A stretch of DNA of 64,000 nucleotides, taken from assembly GCF_002893765.1 (NCBI RefSeq), contig NZ_CP025938.1:1-64000 (forward strand), read 5' to 3'. The translations under genes were made by a program, and so were the position numbers. Of this stretch, positions 1-7,975 are shown in pieces; within the stretch, counting starts at the first letter, position 1; each line of letters starts with the position of its first letter. The notes under the pieces were generated by a model. It was given only the letters and a program-made list of their open reading frames with translations, did not search any database and was not told where the DNA came from. The DNA is from Tamlana carrageenivorans. Lineage in GTDB: Bacteria; Bacteroidota; Bacteroidia; Flavobacteriales; Flavobacteriaceae.

Positions 1-1428
1 ATGAGTGTAACTGCGCAATCGGTATGGAATAACTGTCTTGAATTTATAAAGGATAATATCCAACCGCAAGCCTACAAAACTTGGTTTGAACCTATTGTAG
101 CAGTTAAACTAACAGGCACAGCATTAAGCATTCAAGTACCGAGTAAATTTTTCTACGAATGGCTTGAAGAACACTATGTAAAGATCCTAAAAGTTTCACT
201 CACCAAGGAGTTAGGAGAAACCGCCAAGTTAGTTTACATTATTAAAATGGAAAACACTTATGGCAACAAACAACCCTTCACTGAAAAGATTCCAAGTGCG
301 AACCGTTCGTCTGTAAAATCGCAAAATGTTGACATTCCTTTAAACAATAAAAGTCCTGAATTACGCAATCCGTTTGTCATTCCAGGCATTAGAAATGTAA
401 AGATTGAGTCGCAACTAAACCCGAATTACAGTTTTGAGAATTTCTTAGAAGGCGACTCTAATCGTTTGGCACGAAGTGCTGGATTAGCTGTAGCAGCCAA
501 ACCTGGAGGAACTTCTTTCAACCCCTTATTAATTTTTGGAGGAGTTGGTTTAGGAAAAACACACTTAGCTCATGCCATAGGTGTTGATATTAAAGATAAA
601 TACCCAGAAAAAACCGTTTTATATATTTCAGCTGAAAAATTCACACAACAATATATAGATGCCGTTAAAAAGAACAACAGAAATGATTTTATCCATTTTT
701 ATCAAATTATTGATGTATTAATTATTGATGATGTTCAGTTCCTTTCTGGAAAAACAGGAACTCAAGACGTTTTCTTTCACATATTTAACCATTTACACCA
801 AAACGGCAAACAGGTTATTTTAACAAGTGACAAGGCTCCTGTTGATATGCAAGATATTGAACAACGCTTATTGTCTCGTTTCAAATGGGGCTTGTCGGCA
901 GAGTTACAAAATCCAGATTTTGAAACCCGAGTTTCAATACTGAAAAACAAACTATACCGAGATGGTGTTGAAATGCCAGATGAAATTATCGATTATGTGG
1001 CTAAAAACATCAAATCGAATGTTCGGGAGCTTGAAGGTGCAATCATTTCATTGATAGCACAGTCTTCTTTCAATAAAAAGGAAATTACGATTGACTTAGC
1101 GCGTGTTATTGTTGAGAAATTTGTAAAAAACACAAAACGCGAAGTTTCTATAGACTATATCCAAAAAGTGGTATCCGATTATTTCCAAATGGATATCGAT
1201 ACTTTACAGTCTAAAACCAGAAAACGTCATATTGTTCAAGCCAGACAATTGGCTATGTTTTTTGCTAAAAAACACACTAAAGCTTCTTTAGCTAGTATTG
1301 GATCTCAAATAGGAAAAAGAGATCATGCCACCGTATTACACGCCTGTAAAACAGTGGATAATCTATCTTCAACAGACAAACAGTTCAAAAAGTATGTTGA
1401 AGACATTACTAAAAAACTTTCGGTTTAA
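1..1428 (+). CDS. dnaA: Chromosomal replication initiator protein DnaA
   Basis: DnaA is an ATP-dependent initiator that binds DnaA boxes at oriC, opens the duplex and loads the replicative helicase. The 475-residue product has the family's four-domain layout: an N-terminal interaction domain (about 1-90), a linker, an AAA+ core with Walker A GGVGLGKTHL near residue 180 and Walker B VLIIDDVQFL near 240, and a C-terminal DNA-binding domain with the signature GKRDHATVLHACKTV near 440. The length is normal and nothing is truncated. The ATG is base 1 of the window, which suggests genome numbering starts here. The upstream region, where an origin might lie, is outside the window. The phosphatase gene follows after 12 bases and is probably cotranscribed. 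Confidence 0.98.
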   Translation: MSVTAQSVWNNCLEFIKDNIQPQAYKTWFEPIVAVKLTGTALSIQVPSKFFYEWLEEHYVKILKVSLTKELGETAKLVYIIKMENTYGNKQPFTEKIPSANRSSVKSQNVDIPLNNKSPELRNPFVIPGIRNVKIESQLNPNYSFENFLEGDSNRLARSAGLAVAAKPGGTSFNPLLIFGGVGLGKTHLAHAIGVDIKDKYPEKTVLYISAEKFTQQYIDAVKKNNRNDFIHFYQIIDVLIIDDVQFLSGKTGTQDVFFHIFNHLHQNGKQVILTSDKAPVDMQDIEQRLLSRFKWGLSAELQNPDFETRVSILKNKLYRDGVEMPDEIIDYVAKNIKSNVRELEGAIISLIAQSSFNKKEITIDLARVIVEKFVKNTKREVSIDYIQKVVSDYFQMDIDTLQSKTRKRHIVQARQLAMFFAKKHTKASLASIGSQIGKRDHATVLHACKTVDNLSSTDKQFKKYVEDITKKLSV

Positions 1429-1440
1429 AACTTTTAAATC

Positions 1441-1899
1441 ATGATGAATATACTGATGGTTTGCCTGGGAAACATTTGCCGTTCTCCCCTAGCTGAAGGC
1501 ATCCTAAAATCAAAACTCCCATCAGGAGGATTTCACGTAGATTCTGCTGGCACTGCCAGTTATCATATTGGTGCCTCACCAGATAGACGCTCGATTGAAG
1601 TAGCCAAGAAACATGGTTTAGACATTTCAAAGCTTCGGGGCAGACAACTGGTAGTTTCAGATTTTGATAAGTTTGATTACATTTATGTTATGGATGCTTC
1701 CAATTATCAAAATGCACTTAAACTGGCTAGAAATGAAGACGACCGTAAAAAAGCGAAATACATCTTAAACGAAGTGTATCCAAATCAAAATTTTGATGTT
1801 CCAGACCCCTATTATGGTGGTGATGAAGGCTTTCAAAATGTGTATAACATGCTAGAGGAAGCCTGCGAAAAAATTGCAAATGACTTAAGGTCTTTATAA
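1441..1899 (+). CDS. Low-molecular-weight protein-tyrosine phosphatase
   Basis: This is a cytoplasmic phosphatase of the LMW-PTP/arsenate-reductase-like fold, which hydrolyses phosphotyrosine through a cysteinyl-phosphate. The P-loop CLGNICRSPLAEG (C-x5-R-S) lies at the N-terminus, and the general-acid loop VPDPYYGGDEGF near residue 120 carries the Asp-Pro typical of phosphatases rather than arsenate reductases. The length of 152 residues is normal. Two ATGs stand in tandem (1441 and 1444), and either could be the start. It sits 12 bases after dnaA and one base before the methylase gene, an arrangement that suggests one operon. The substrate is unknown; in many bacteria such enzymes act on tyrosine kinases for capsule export, but none is seen here. 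Confidence 0.93.
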   Translation: MMNILMVCLGNICRSPLAEGILKSKLPSGGFHVDSAGTASYHIGASPDRRSIEVAKKHGLDISKLRGRQLVVSDFDKFDYIYVMDASNYQNALKLARNEDDRKKAKYILNEVYPNQNFDVPDPYYGGDEGFQNVYNMLEEACEKIANDLRSL

Positions 1900-1900
1900 A

Positions 1901-2614
1901 ATGACAAACCACGGCAAACTTTATTTAATTCCAACAACTTTAGGTGATAACAATCCTATGGAAGTGTTACCAATTACGGTAAAAAACATCATAGAACAAA
2001 CCAACATCTTTATTGTTGAGAACGAAAAAACCGCAAGACGCTTTATTAAAAAGATTTGTCCGGATAAACCTCAACCTTCGTTAAAACTTTTTCTTTTAAA
2101 CAAATTTACTAATGAAGCTGATTTACCAAGTTTTTTAGAGCCTTGTTTATCAGGAACCTCAATTGGACTCTTATCGGAAGCGGGGTGCCCTGGCGTGGCG
2201 GATCCTGGAGCCGATGTTGTTAAGATCGCTCATGATAAAAATATAAAAGTTGTGCCTTTAGTAGGGCCATCATCCATACTTATGGCCATGATGAGCTCCG
2301 GCATGAACGGTCAGAGTTTTGCTTTCAACGGTTATTTACCTATAGATAAAGGTGAACGTAAAGCTGAAATTAAACGTTTAGAGCGCTTATCTTACGAGCA
2401 AGACCAATCACAATTATTTATTGAAACACCCTACCGAAATAATAAAATGATTGAGGACTTGGCTAATTTTTTAGAAAATAACACTCAAGTTTGTGTAGCC
2501 TGTGATATTACATTACCTACAGAATTCATTAAAACACAACCAGCAAATGCCTGGAAAAAAAATAAGGTAGATCTTCATAAAAGACCTACCTTGTTTATTA
2601 TTCATAAAACTTAA
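1901..2614 (+). CDS. RsmI-like SAM-dependent methyltransferase (tetrapyrrole methylase fold)
   Basis: The protein belongs to the tetrapyrrole methylase (TP_methylase) family that includes RsmI, the 16S rRNA C1402 2'-O-methyltransferase. Visible family motifs are the N-terminal YLIPTTLGDNNP strand-loop, GLLSEAGCPGVADPGADVV near residue 90, and PLVGPSSILMAMMSSG near 120. The N-terminus reads TTLGDN where canonical RsmI has TPIGNL, so this may be a Bacteroidota paralogue rather than RsmI itself. The ATG follows the phosphatase stop by one base, supporting cotranscription from dnaA. It ends 10 bases from the convergent lysozyme-like gene. Confidence 0.88.
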   Translation: MTNHGKLYLIPTTLGDNNPMEVLPITVKNIIEQTNIFIVENEKTARRFIKKICPDKPQPSLKLFLLNKFTNEADLPSFLEPCLSGTSIGLLSEAGCPGVADPGADVVKIAHDKNIKVVPLVGPSSILMAMMSSGMNGQSFAFNGYLPIDKGERKAEIKRLERLSYEQDQSQLFIETPYRNNKMIEDLANFLENNTQVCVACDITLPTEFIKTQPANAWKKNKVDLHKRPTLFIIHKT

Positions 2615-2624
2615 AGACGATGAA

Positions 2625-3281
2625 TTAAATCGCTTTAGCTTTTCTATCTGGTTTTATAAACGACGTATCGTAACCAGAAAAACGTTTCATATAGTGACCA
2701 ACAGTTGTACCATAACCATCGGCGAAATTATCGATACCGTAACTTCTTAAGAATTTTTTCACACTTCCAGGACCAGCCAAGTGAGCAGCTGCTAGAATAC
2801 CAGATTCGGTAACCAATATGCCATTCACTTTTTTACCAACAAAGTTTTTAATATCACGTCTCAAAATCCATTTGTTACGTGCTGTATTGGCGATAAAGGC
2901 ATTTTCCTGTAAACTAGGACTGTTTAAAAAGTGATCTGGATTCGTAACCCCTAACAGTTTTAAAGTCCCTTTTCCAAATTGATACTTACCTAAGTACCCA
3001 TAAGTATTCACCACAGAATATTTCCCTCTTGATTCCTTAAAAGCTAAGGCCTCTTTAAAACCCACAAATGATTTTCCTAAGTAAGGGGTGAAAATTTCCT
3101 CGTTATATTTTTGAGGCGCTGTACTTTCATCTATAACATCCAAACTTACGGTATAATCTAAATCTAAACCTTCTGTTGAATATTTACTAGAATCAAAAGT
3201 CTCATTCGATTTAAATGAGAAATACAATAGTGTTGATATTGTAAGTGCGATAATTCCAAAACTTGCAATATTTTTAACCAT
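2625..3281 (-). CDS. Membrane-anchored lysozyme-like (transglycosylase-type) protein
   Basis: An N-terminal hydrophobic segment (about residues 5-22, IASFGIIALTISTLLYF) is followed by a spacer and a lysozyme-like domain. The stretch FKEALAFKESRGKYSVVN then YGYLGKYQFGKGTLKLLG (about residues 78-112) resembles the catalytic Glu-Ser and the GxxQF region of goose-type or SLT transglycosylases, and LAAAHLAGPGSVKKFL near 167 fits the later helix of that fold. It likely cleaves peptidoglycan glycan strands from the periplasmic side. It has its own near-ideal promoter (see 3340-3370), so it is separate from the mltG operon. The exact enzyme class is inferred from motifs only. Confidence 0.78.
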   Translation of the reverse strand: MVKNIASFGIIALTISTLLYFSFKSNETFDSSKYSTEGLDLDYTVSLDVIDESTAPQKYNEEIFTPYLGKSFVGFKEALAFKESRGKYSVVNTYGYLGKYQFGKGTLKLLGVTNPDHFLNSPSLQENAFIANTARNKWILRRDIKNFVGKKVNGILVTESGILAAAHLAGPGSVKKFLRSYGIDNFADGYGTTVGHYMKRFSGYDTSFIKPDRKAKAI

Positions 3282-3339
3282 AATTTTAAATTTTTTCGGT
3301 ATTTTTTTTAACTAAAACTACCTTTGAAATTTGAGCCGG

Positions 3340-3370
3340 CAAAATTAAGCCTTTTATCAATAACTTCAAA
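3340..3370 (-). promoter_or_regulatory. Bacteroidota-type promoter for the lysozyme-like gene
   Basis: On the minus strand this reads TTTG (3370-3367), exactly 19 bases, then TAATTTTG (3347-3340). That is a perfect match to the Bacteroidota sigma-factor consensus TTTG-N19-TAnnTTTG. Transcription should start near 3333, giving a leader of about 50 bases to the ATG at 3281. Confidence 0.8.
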
Positions 3371-3907
3371 ATTAATCGTTTAACGGTTTCTTTTTATTGA
3401 ACAATAGACGAAATACACCGTTTTCTATTCAATATTTTCTTGAAAACACATCTAATTTCTAACTATTAACACGTCTTAAATTCGACTACAAACGTCCAAA
3501 ACTAAGTCTTTATTTCATCCATTCTAAAAACATTAACAAACTATAACATTTTACAAAAACAGAAACCTATACTTTACTAATCACCATTTATATGCCATTT
3601 CATTTAGTATTACCCCAGAAAGTTGCCACGTAAATAGGATTTAAATTTTAACATAAATCACAAAATTTGATAACTCATTTTCGTGTCTTTATGTTAGCAA
3701 TCATTATGCAGAACATATGATCTTTCAATTTTTTTTAACTCAAAACGAGGATAAAAACACCTTTGAAAGTCATTTTTCAGAATTTCAACTTCAAAACATG
3801 GTTAAAGTTACACCCAAAATCACATAAAATTTACGACATGGCATGTCCAAGCTCGTATATAAATTATCGATTTGAGTTTATACGTAAAGTTGATCTAAAC
3901 GGATGTT
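3371..3907. other. AT-rich intergenic region without a gene
   Basis: The gap between the lysozyme-like gene promoter and the mltG terminator is very AT-rich and has no convincing ORF on either strand. A small odd palindrome GACATG-G-CATGTC is at 3835-3847. No cluster of canonical DnaA boxes was recognised by eye. It could hold a small RNA or simply be spacer. Confidence 0.5.
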
Positions 3908-3940
3908 TAAAAAATCAGAATAGTAGATTTATTTTCTGAT
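3908..3940 (-). terminator. Rho-independent terminator of the dapF-GNAT-mltG operon
   Basis: On the minus strand a 7-bp stem ATCAGAA/TTCTGAT is followed directly by a T run. The mltG stop codon (3929-3931) lies in the hairpin loop, so terminator and coding end overlap. Confidence 0.75.
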
Positions 3941-4972
3941 ACCCTGCGAAGAAAGGTACCGCCAGTATTCGGCAGCGTTCCTATTATGTTGAGCTAATGT
4001 TTTTGCAAACTTATGAAACCCTAATCGTTTGGCATCGGCAACAAAATAGTAATAACTGTGTTTTTCATAATTTAAAACAGCATCAATAGCTGTAATATCG
4101 GGCATGGCTATAAGTCCTGGAGGTAAACCTCGGTTAAGGTAAGTATTATATGGAGAAGGAATTTCTTTATGCACATTTAAAACACGTTTAATCACCGTAT
4201 CTTTATATTCTGGTAACTGATAGGCTGCGTATTTAAGTGTGGGATCGGCCTGTAAAGGCATGCCTACTTTAATTCGATTCATGTAAACCCCTGCAATTCT
4301 AGGTAATTCTGCGGCTTGTTTTGACTCTTCATGAACTATAGACGCTAAAGCAATGACTTGATCTTGGGATAAACCTATATCTTTCGCCTTTTTAAGCCTA
4401 GAAGCATTCCAAAAGGCTTTATATTCCTTTAACATGCGGTCTCTAAAACCTTCAGCCGATGTATTCCAGAAAAACTCATAACTATTAGGCACGTACATAC
4501 CTAGAGCTGTAGCTAAACTAAATCCGTTATTTTTTAAAAAAGCCTCATCAGTCATTGTTGTTAATAAAGACAAACTATCAGCCTCTATTTGTTCCGCAAC
4601 ACGTCCTGCAAGCTTTTCAAGAGATTCTTGATTATTAAATGACACTCGAATAGGCAAATTTCTACTTCTTATAGAATTAATAATATCATTATTATTCATG
4701 CCCTTTTTTATCTCAAAACGACCAGCTTTAATGTTAGATATGTATTTTTTCTGTTTCGCTAGATCATCAAAAGTCTCGATGTCGATTAATAAAGGCTCTA
4801 ATTGAGCTCTTACATCTTGATAAGTTGCTTGAGTAGGTACAAAAATGTAAGCAGATTCATTGTTAAAAGCAGTATTAGGCTTTAACATCGTCTTATAAAC
4901 AAAATTTGCAAAAAACACGGCGGCAACAAGCCCTAAACCAACAATAGCAAGAAGTATCTTTTTTATATACAT
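3929..4972 (-). CDS. mltG: Endolytic transglycosylase MltG (YceG-like)
   Basis: MltG is an inner-membrane enzyme that cleaves nascent glycan strands and sets their length. The 347-residue product has an N-terminal membrane segment (about 6-25, LLAIVGLGLVAAVFFANFVY), a LysM-like region, and the YceG core with IALASIVHEESKQAAELPRIAGVYMNR, whose first Glu of HEES matches the catalytic residue, followed by GMPLQADPTLKYA and YNTYLNRGLPPGLIAMP. Length is typical. Its ATG directly follows the TAA of the acetyltransferase gene (4973), so translation is likely coupled. It is the last gene of the dapF-GNAT-mltG operon and ends inside a terminator hairpin. Confidence 0.95.
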   Translation of the reverse strand: MYIKKILLAIVGLGLVAAVFFANFVYKTMLKPNTAFNNESAYIFVPTQATYQDVRAQLEPLLIDIETFDDLAKQKKYISNIKAGRFEIKKGMNNNDIINSIRSRNLPIRVSFNNQESLEKLAGRVAEQIEADSLSLLTTMTDEAFLKNNGFSLATALGMYVPNSYEFFWNTSAEGFRDRMLKEYKAFWNASRLKKAKDIGLSQDQVIALASIVHEESKQAAELPRIAGVYMNRIKVGMPLQADPTLKYAAYQLPEYKDTVIKRVLNVHKEIPSPYNTYLNRGLPPGLIAMPDITAIDAVLNYEKHSYYYFVADAKRLGFHKFAKTLAQHNRNAAEYWRYLSSQGIRK

Positions 4973-5497
4973 TTAATTATTAATAAGTTGAAATAAATAT
5001 TCGTTTTTATATGTGCCTCGAACACAGGTCCAATCTTTTTTAAGTCCAATTTCTTTAAAACCATGATTAGAAAAAAGCTTTATACTAGCCATATTACCTT
5101 CGGTGATACTACAATATAGCTGATGCAAATCTAAGTGTGTAAAACAGTAATCTATAAGCAAGCCCAGAGCTTCCTTTCCATAGCCTTTTAATCGATCGCT
5201 TGGCGTTTTAACCAAAATTCCCACTCCTGCCCTTTTATTTTTAACATCGAAATCGAACAAATCGATCATTCCAACAGCAACATCTTCATAAGTGGAAATC
5301 ACCAAGCGTAATTGCTTTGCTTCATATATATCCTTATGAGCATGCTCTAAATATTGTTTTATTAAAAATCTAGAATAAGGCGTTTGGGTGCAGCTCATTT
5401 CCCATATGGATTCATCATTTTCTACCTCGTAAACAAAGTCTAAATCCTCAGGTTCTAAGGCACGTAAATAAATGATATCACCTTTTAAAGTTATCAT
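4973..5497 (-). CDS. GNAT family N-acetyltransferase (RimJ/RimL type)
   Basis: The 174-residue protein begins with LKGDIIYLRALEPEDLDFVYEVEND, the usual beta1-alpha1 start of the RimJ/RimL branch of GNAT acetyltransferases. It contains the acetyl-CoA-binding region GVGILVKTPSDRLKGYGKEALGLL (about 90-115; R/Q-x-x-G-x-G/A motif as RLKGYG) and the late motif NMASIKLFSNHGFKEIG. It transfers an acetyl group from acetyl-CoA to an amine; the acceptor cannot be told. It overlaps the dapF stop by four bases (ATGA at 5494-5497) and abuts mltG, so it is the middle gene of an operon. A link to cell-wall precursors is only suggested by context. Confidence 0.88.
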   Translation of the reverse strand: MITLKGDIIYLRALEPEDLDFVYEVENDESIWEMSCTQTPYSRFLIKQYLEHAHKDIYEAKQLRLVISTYEDVAVGMIDLFDFDVKNKRAGVGILVKTPSDRLKGYGKEALGLLIDYCFTHLDLHQLYCSITEGNMASIKLFSNHGFKEIGLKKDWTCVRGTYKNEYLFQLINN

Positions 5498-6267
5498 ATG
5501 TTTCCTTCAAACACGTAAGTTGCTGGACCGATTAGCCAAACATTGTGGTAATGGCCATTTTCTACATCGAAACGTACTTGAAGCTTACCGCCTTCAACAT
5601 TTAAATTTACAGTACTCTGATTGGTTTCACCTGTAGCATGCATGGCGATGGCTACGGCAGTTACTCCTGTTCCACATGACAAAGTTTCATCCTCAACACC
5701 ACGCTCATATGTGCGTACTCTAAAAGTGGTATCTGAAATTTTCTGAACGAAATTCACATTAGTACCTTCTTGATTATAAGGTGCACCATAGCGAATACCA
5801 GAGCCTTTACTTTTAATATCAAAATCTTCAATAGCAGTTTCGAACTGTACGTGATGTGGTGAGCCTGTATTTAAAAACACATGATTATCATGTTTTTCAA
5901 CAACATCAACATCTAACATTTGTAAATGAACTATGCCATTTTCTATAGTAGCATGATGTAAGCCATCAATAGCTTCAAAAACAGCTTTATTGGTAATAAC
6001 ACCTAATTGCTGAGCAAAAGCCACCAAACAACGCCCCCCATTACCACACATGGTACTTTCGTTTCCATCGGCATTATAATAGACCATTTTAAAATCATAT
6101 TCAGGGTGATTTTCTAATAAAATTAAACCATCTGCCCCTACGCCAAAACGTCTGTCACATAAAAAAGCAACTTGTTTGGTATTATTTTTGTCGAATGTTT
6201 GCAGACGATTATCAATCATCACAAAATCGTTTCCTGTTCCTTGGTATTTGTAAAAAGTCTGTTGCAT
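5494..6267 (-). CDS. dapF: Diaminopimelate epimerase
   Basis: DapF interconverts LL- and meso-diaminopimelate, the last step before lysine and the peptidoglycan cross-linking residue. Both catalytic cysteines are visible: NADGNESTMCGNGGRC near residue 70 and EDETLSCGTGVTAVAIA near residue 210. The N-terminal FYKYQGTGNDFVMIDNR is typical. I chose the ATG at 6267 rather than the in-frame ATG at 6279: a -7 promoter element (6277-6284) overlaps the upstream codon, and family N-termini begin at about this point. First gene of the operon with the GNAT gene and mltG. Confidence 0.96.
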   Translation of the reverse strand: MQQTFYKYQGTGNDFVMIDNRLQTFDKNNTKQVAFLCDRRFGVGADGLILLENHPEYDFKMVYYNADGNESTMCGNGGRCLVAFAQQLGVITNKAVFEAIDGLHHATIENGIVHLQMLDVDVVEKHDNHVFLNTGSPHHVQFETAIEDFDIKSKGSGIRYGAPYNQEGTNVNFVQKISDTTFRVRTYERGVEDETLSCGTGVTAVAIAMHATGETNQSTVNLNVEGGKLQVRFDVENGHYHNVWLIGPATYVFEGNI

Positions 6268-6276
6268 AATAGGCGG

Positions 6277-6284
6277 CAAATATA
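6277..6284 (-). promoter_or_regulatory. -7 promoter element of dapF operon
   Basis: The minus strand reads TATATTTG, a perfect TAnnTTTG. No clear TTG at -33 is seen. The start point would be about 6270, so the mRNA is nearly leaderless and translation should begin at 6267. Confidence 0.55.
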
Positions 6285-6441
6285 AGATTTTATACGGTTT
6301 TTTGGGTTGTTAAATCGCAGTTAAAGTTGAAATCAAAACTCAATAAATATTTAATTTTAATCATTATTATCGTTAATTACTTAGAGAAACAGAGGTTTGA
6401 ACTCAATAAAATAAATTTAAAATAATACTTAAAACGAAATT

Positions 6442-7851
6442 ATGAAGAAGATTTTTTCCATGCTATTAGTTTCAGCTTTAGGTGGTATTTTCACCTTAAG
6501 CGCATACAAAATTTTTATAGAAAACAACCATGCGGAATTGGTTACAACTACCGATACTGAAGCCGTAAGCATACCAACAACCCCTGTTAATAACATGGGT
6601 AACTACAAAGCTTATGAAGCCCCTGATTTTTCTGTAGCTGCAGAAAATACCGTTAATGCCGTGGTGCACGTAAAAAATGTGACACTAAGCTCTGGCCAAA
6701 TGACCTTTCAAGATTTCTTTTACGGAAGAAGTCCGCAACGCGCACAAGTTGGTACTGGTTCTGGGGTGATTATTAATACCGATGGTTACATTATCACCAA
6801 CAATCACGTGATTAAAAATGCACAAGAACTATCGGTAACATTAAACAATAACAAAACCTACACCGCCCAACTTATAGGTGCCGATTCAAAAAATGATATT
6901 GCATTACTTAAAATAGATGCTGATGAAGCATTACCTTTTGTCACTTTTGCCGATTCGGATAACGTTAAAGTAGGCGAATGGGTTTTGGCCGTTGGTAACC
7001 CTTTTAATTTAACATCGACAGTGACTGCTGGAATTATTAGTGCCAAGTCAAGAGATTTGTCTGGAACCAGCTCGCAATCCTTTCTTCAAACCGATGCAGC
7101 CGTAAACCCTGGGAATTCTGGAGGTGCTCTGGTAAACACAAAGGGTGAGCTTGTAGGTATTAACACAGCCATCTCTTCTCAAACAGGATCATATATCGGG
7201 TATTCCTTTGCTGTCCCTAGCAATATTGCCAGAAAAGTAATTGAAGATATTTTAGAATACGGCAATGTACAAACCGGTATTTTAGGTATTCAAGGCGGTG
7301 CATTAAACAGTTCTGTTGCCGAAAAAATTGGAATCGATGACACCGAAGGTGTATATATCGATAGTGTTGTTGAAGGTTCTGGAGCAGACAAAGCAGGACT
7401 TAAAAACGGTGATATTATAAAAGAGATAGACCAAATTAAAGTTTCTAAATTTTCTGATTTAACAGGACACTTAAGTGCAAAACGCCCTGGCGATGTTGTT
7501 AACTTAACCTTGCTTAGAGCCGGAGCTCTAAAATCTGTAAATGTTACACTTGCCAAAAATAACACCTTTAATATGCCTTTAGTAGGACGTATTAAAAACA
7601 CAACGAAGAACGATTTAAAAAAACTCAAAGCAAGTAATGGTGTGAAAATTGTTCAGTTGAATGGTGAATATGAACAATACTGGAAAAACAATGGTATATT
7701 AGAAGGTAGCATTATTACCTCCATAAATGATGTTAAAGTAAATACGGTTGATGATGTTCAAAACATTCTGAAAGAAAGATCGACTTATGAGCCTATAAGA
7801 CTTGAACTCATTAATACAAACGGACAAAGAGAGCGTTTTAATTTTAGATAA
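6442..7851 (+). CDS. degP: HtrA/Do-type periplasmic serine protease
   Basis: DegP/Do-family enzymes degrade or hold misfolded envelope proteins. The 469-residue product has an N-terminal signal or anchor (about 3-25), a trypsin-like domain with triad His122 (ITNNHVIKN), Asp152 (KNDIALLKID) and Ser226 (NPGNSGGAL), then two PDZ domains (about 283-365 and 385-465), the first with GADKAGLKNGDIIKEI. The layout matches Do-type proteases. It stands alone between dapF (divergent) and a strong terminator. The symbol is by family; DegQ-like function is equally possible. Confidence 0.94.
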   Translation: MKKIFSMLLVSALGGIFTLSAYKIFIENNHAELVTTTDTEAVSIPTTPVNNMGNYKAYEAPDFSVAAENTVNAVVHVKNVTLSSGQMTFQDFFYGRSPQRAQVGTGSGVIINTDGYIITNNHVIKNAQELSVTLNNNKTYTAQLIGADSKNDIALLKIDADEALPFVTFADSDNVKVGEWVLAVGNPFNLTSTVTAGIISAKSRDLSGTSSQSFLQTDAAVNPGNSGGALVNTKGELVGINTAISSQTGSYIGYSFAVPSNIARKVIEDILEYGNVQTGILGIQGGALNSSVAEKIGIDDTEGVYIDSVVEGSGADKAGLKNGDIIKEIDQIKVSKFSDLTGHLSAKRPGDVVNLTLLRAGALKSVNVTLAKNNTFNMPLVGRIKNTTKNDLKKLKASNGVKIVQLNGEYEQYWKNNGILEGSIITSINDVKVNTVDDVQNILKERSTYEPIRLELINTNGQRERFNFR

Positions 7852-7870
7852 AACACACCTGATAGTCTTA

Positions 7871-7903
7871 AATAACCCTTCAGTTTTGAAGGGTTATTTT
7901 TTT
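7871..7903 (+). terminator. Terminator of the HtrA gene
   Basis: A perfect 12-bp stem AATAACCCTTCA / TGAAGGGTTATT with loop GTTT is followed by seven T. It closes the HtrA transcription unit. Confidence 0.92.
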
Positions 7904-7975
7904 GTTAAAACCAATTACGAAAACGTTTGAATTATGGTATTTTTGAAAAGACACCATAAAAAACCCCAACTAAAC

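Noticed and set aside
3371..3907. Possible replication origin in the 540-base AT-rich gap near dnaA
   Set aside because: I saw no cluster of DnaA boxes or phased repeats. An origin may equally lie upstream of dnaA, outside the window.
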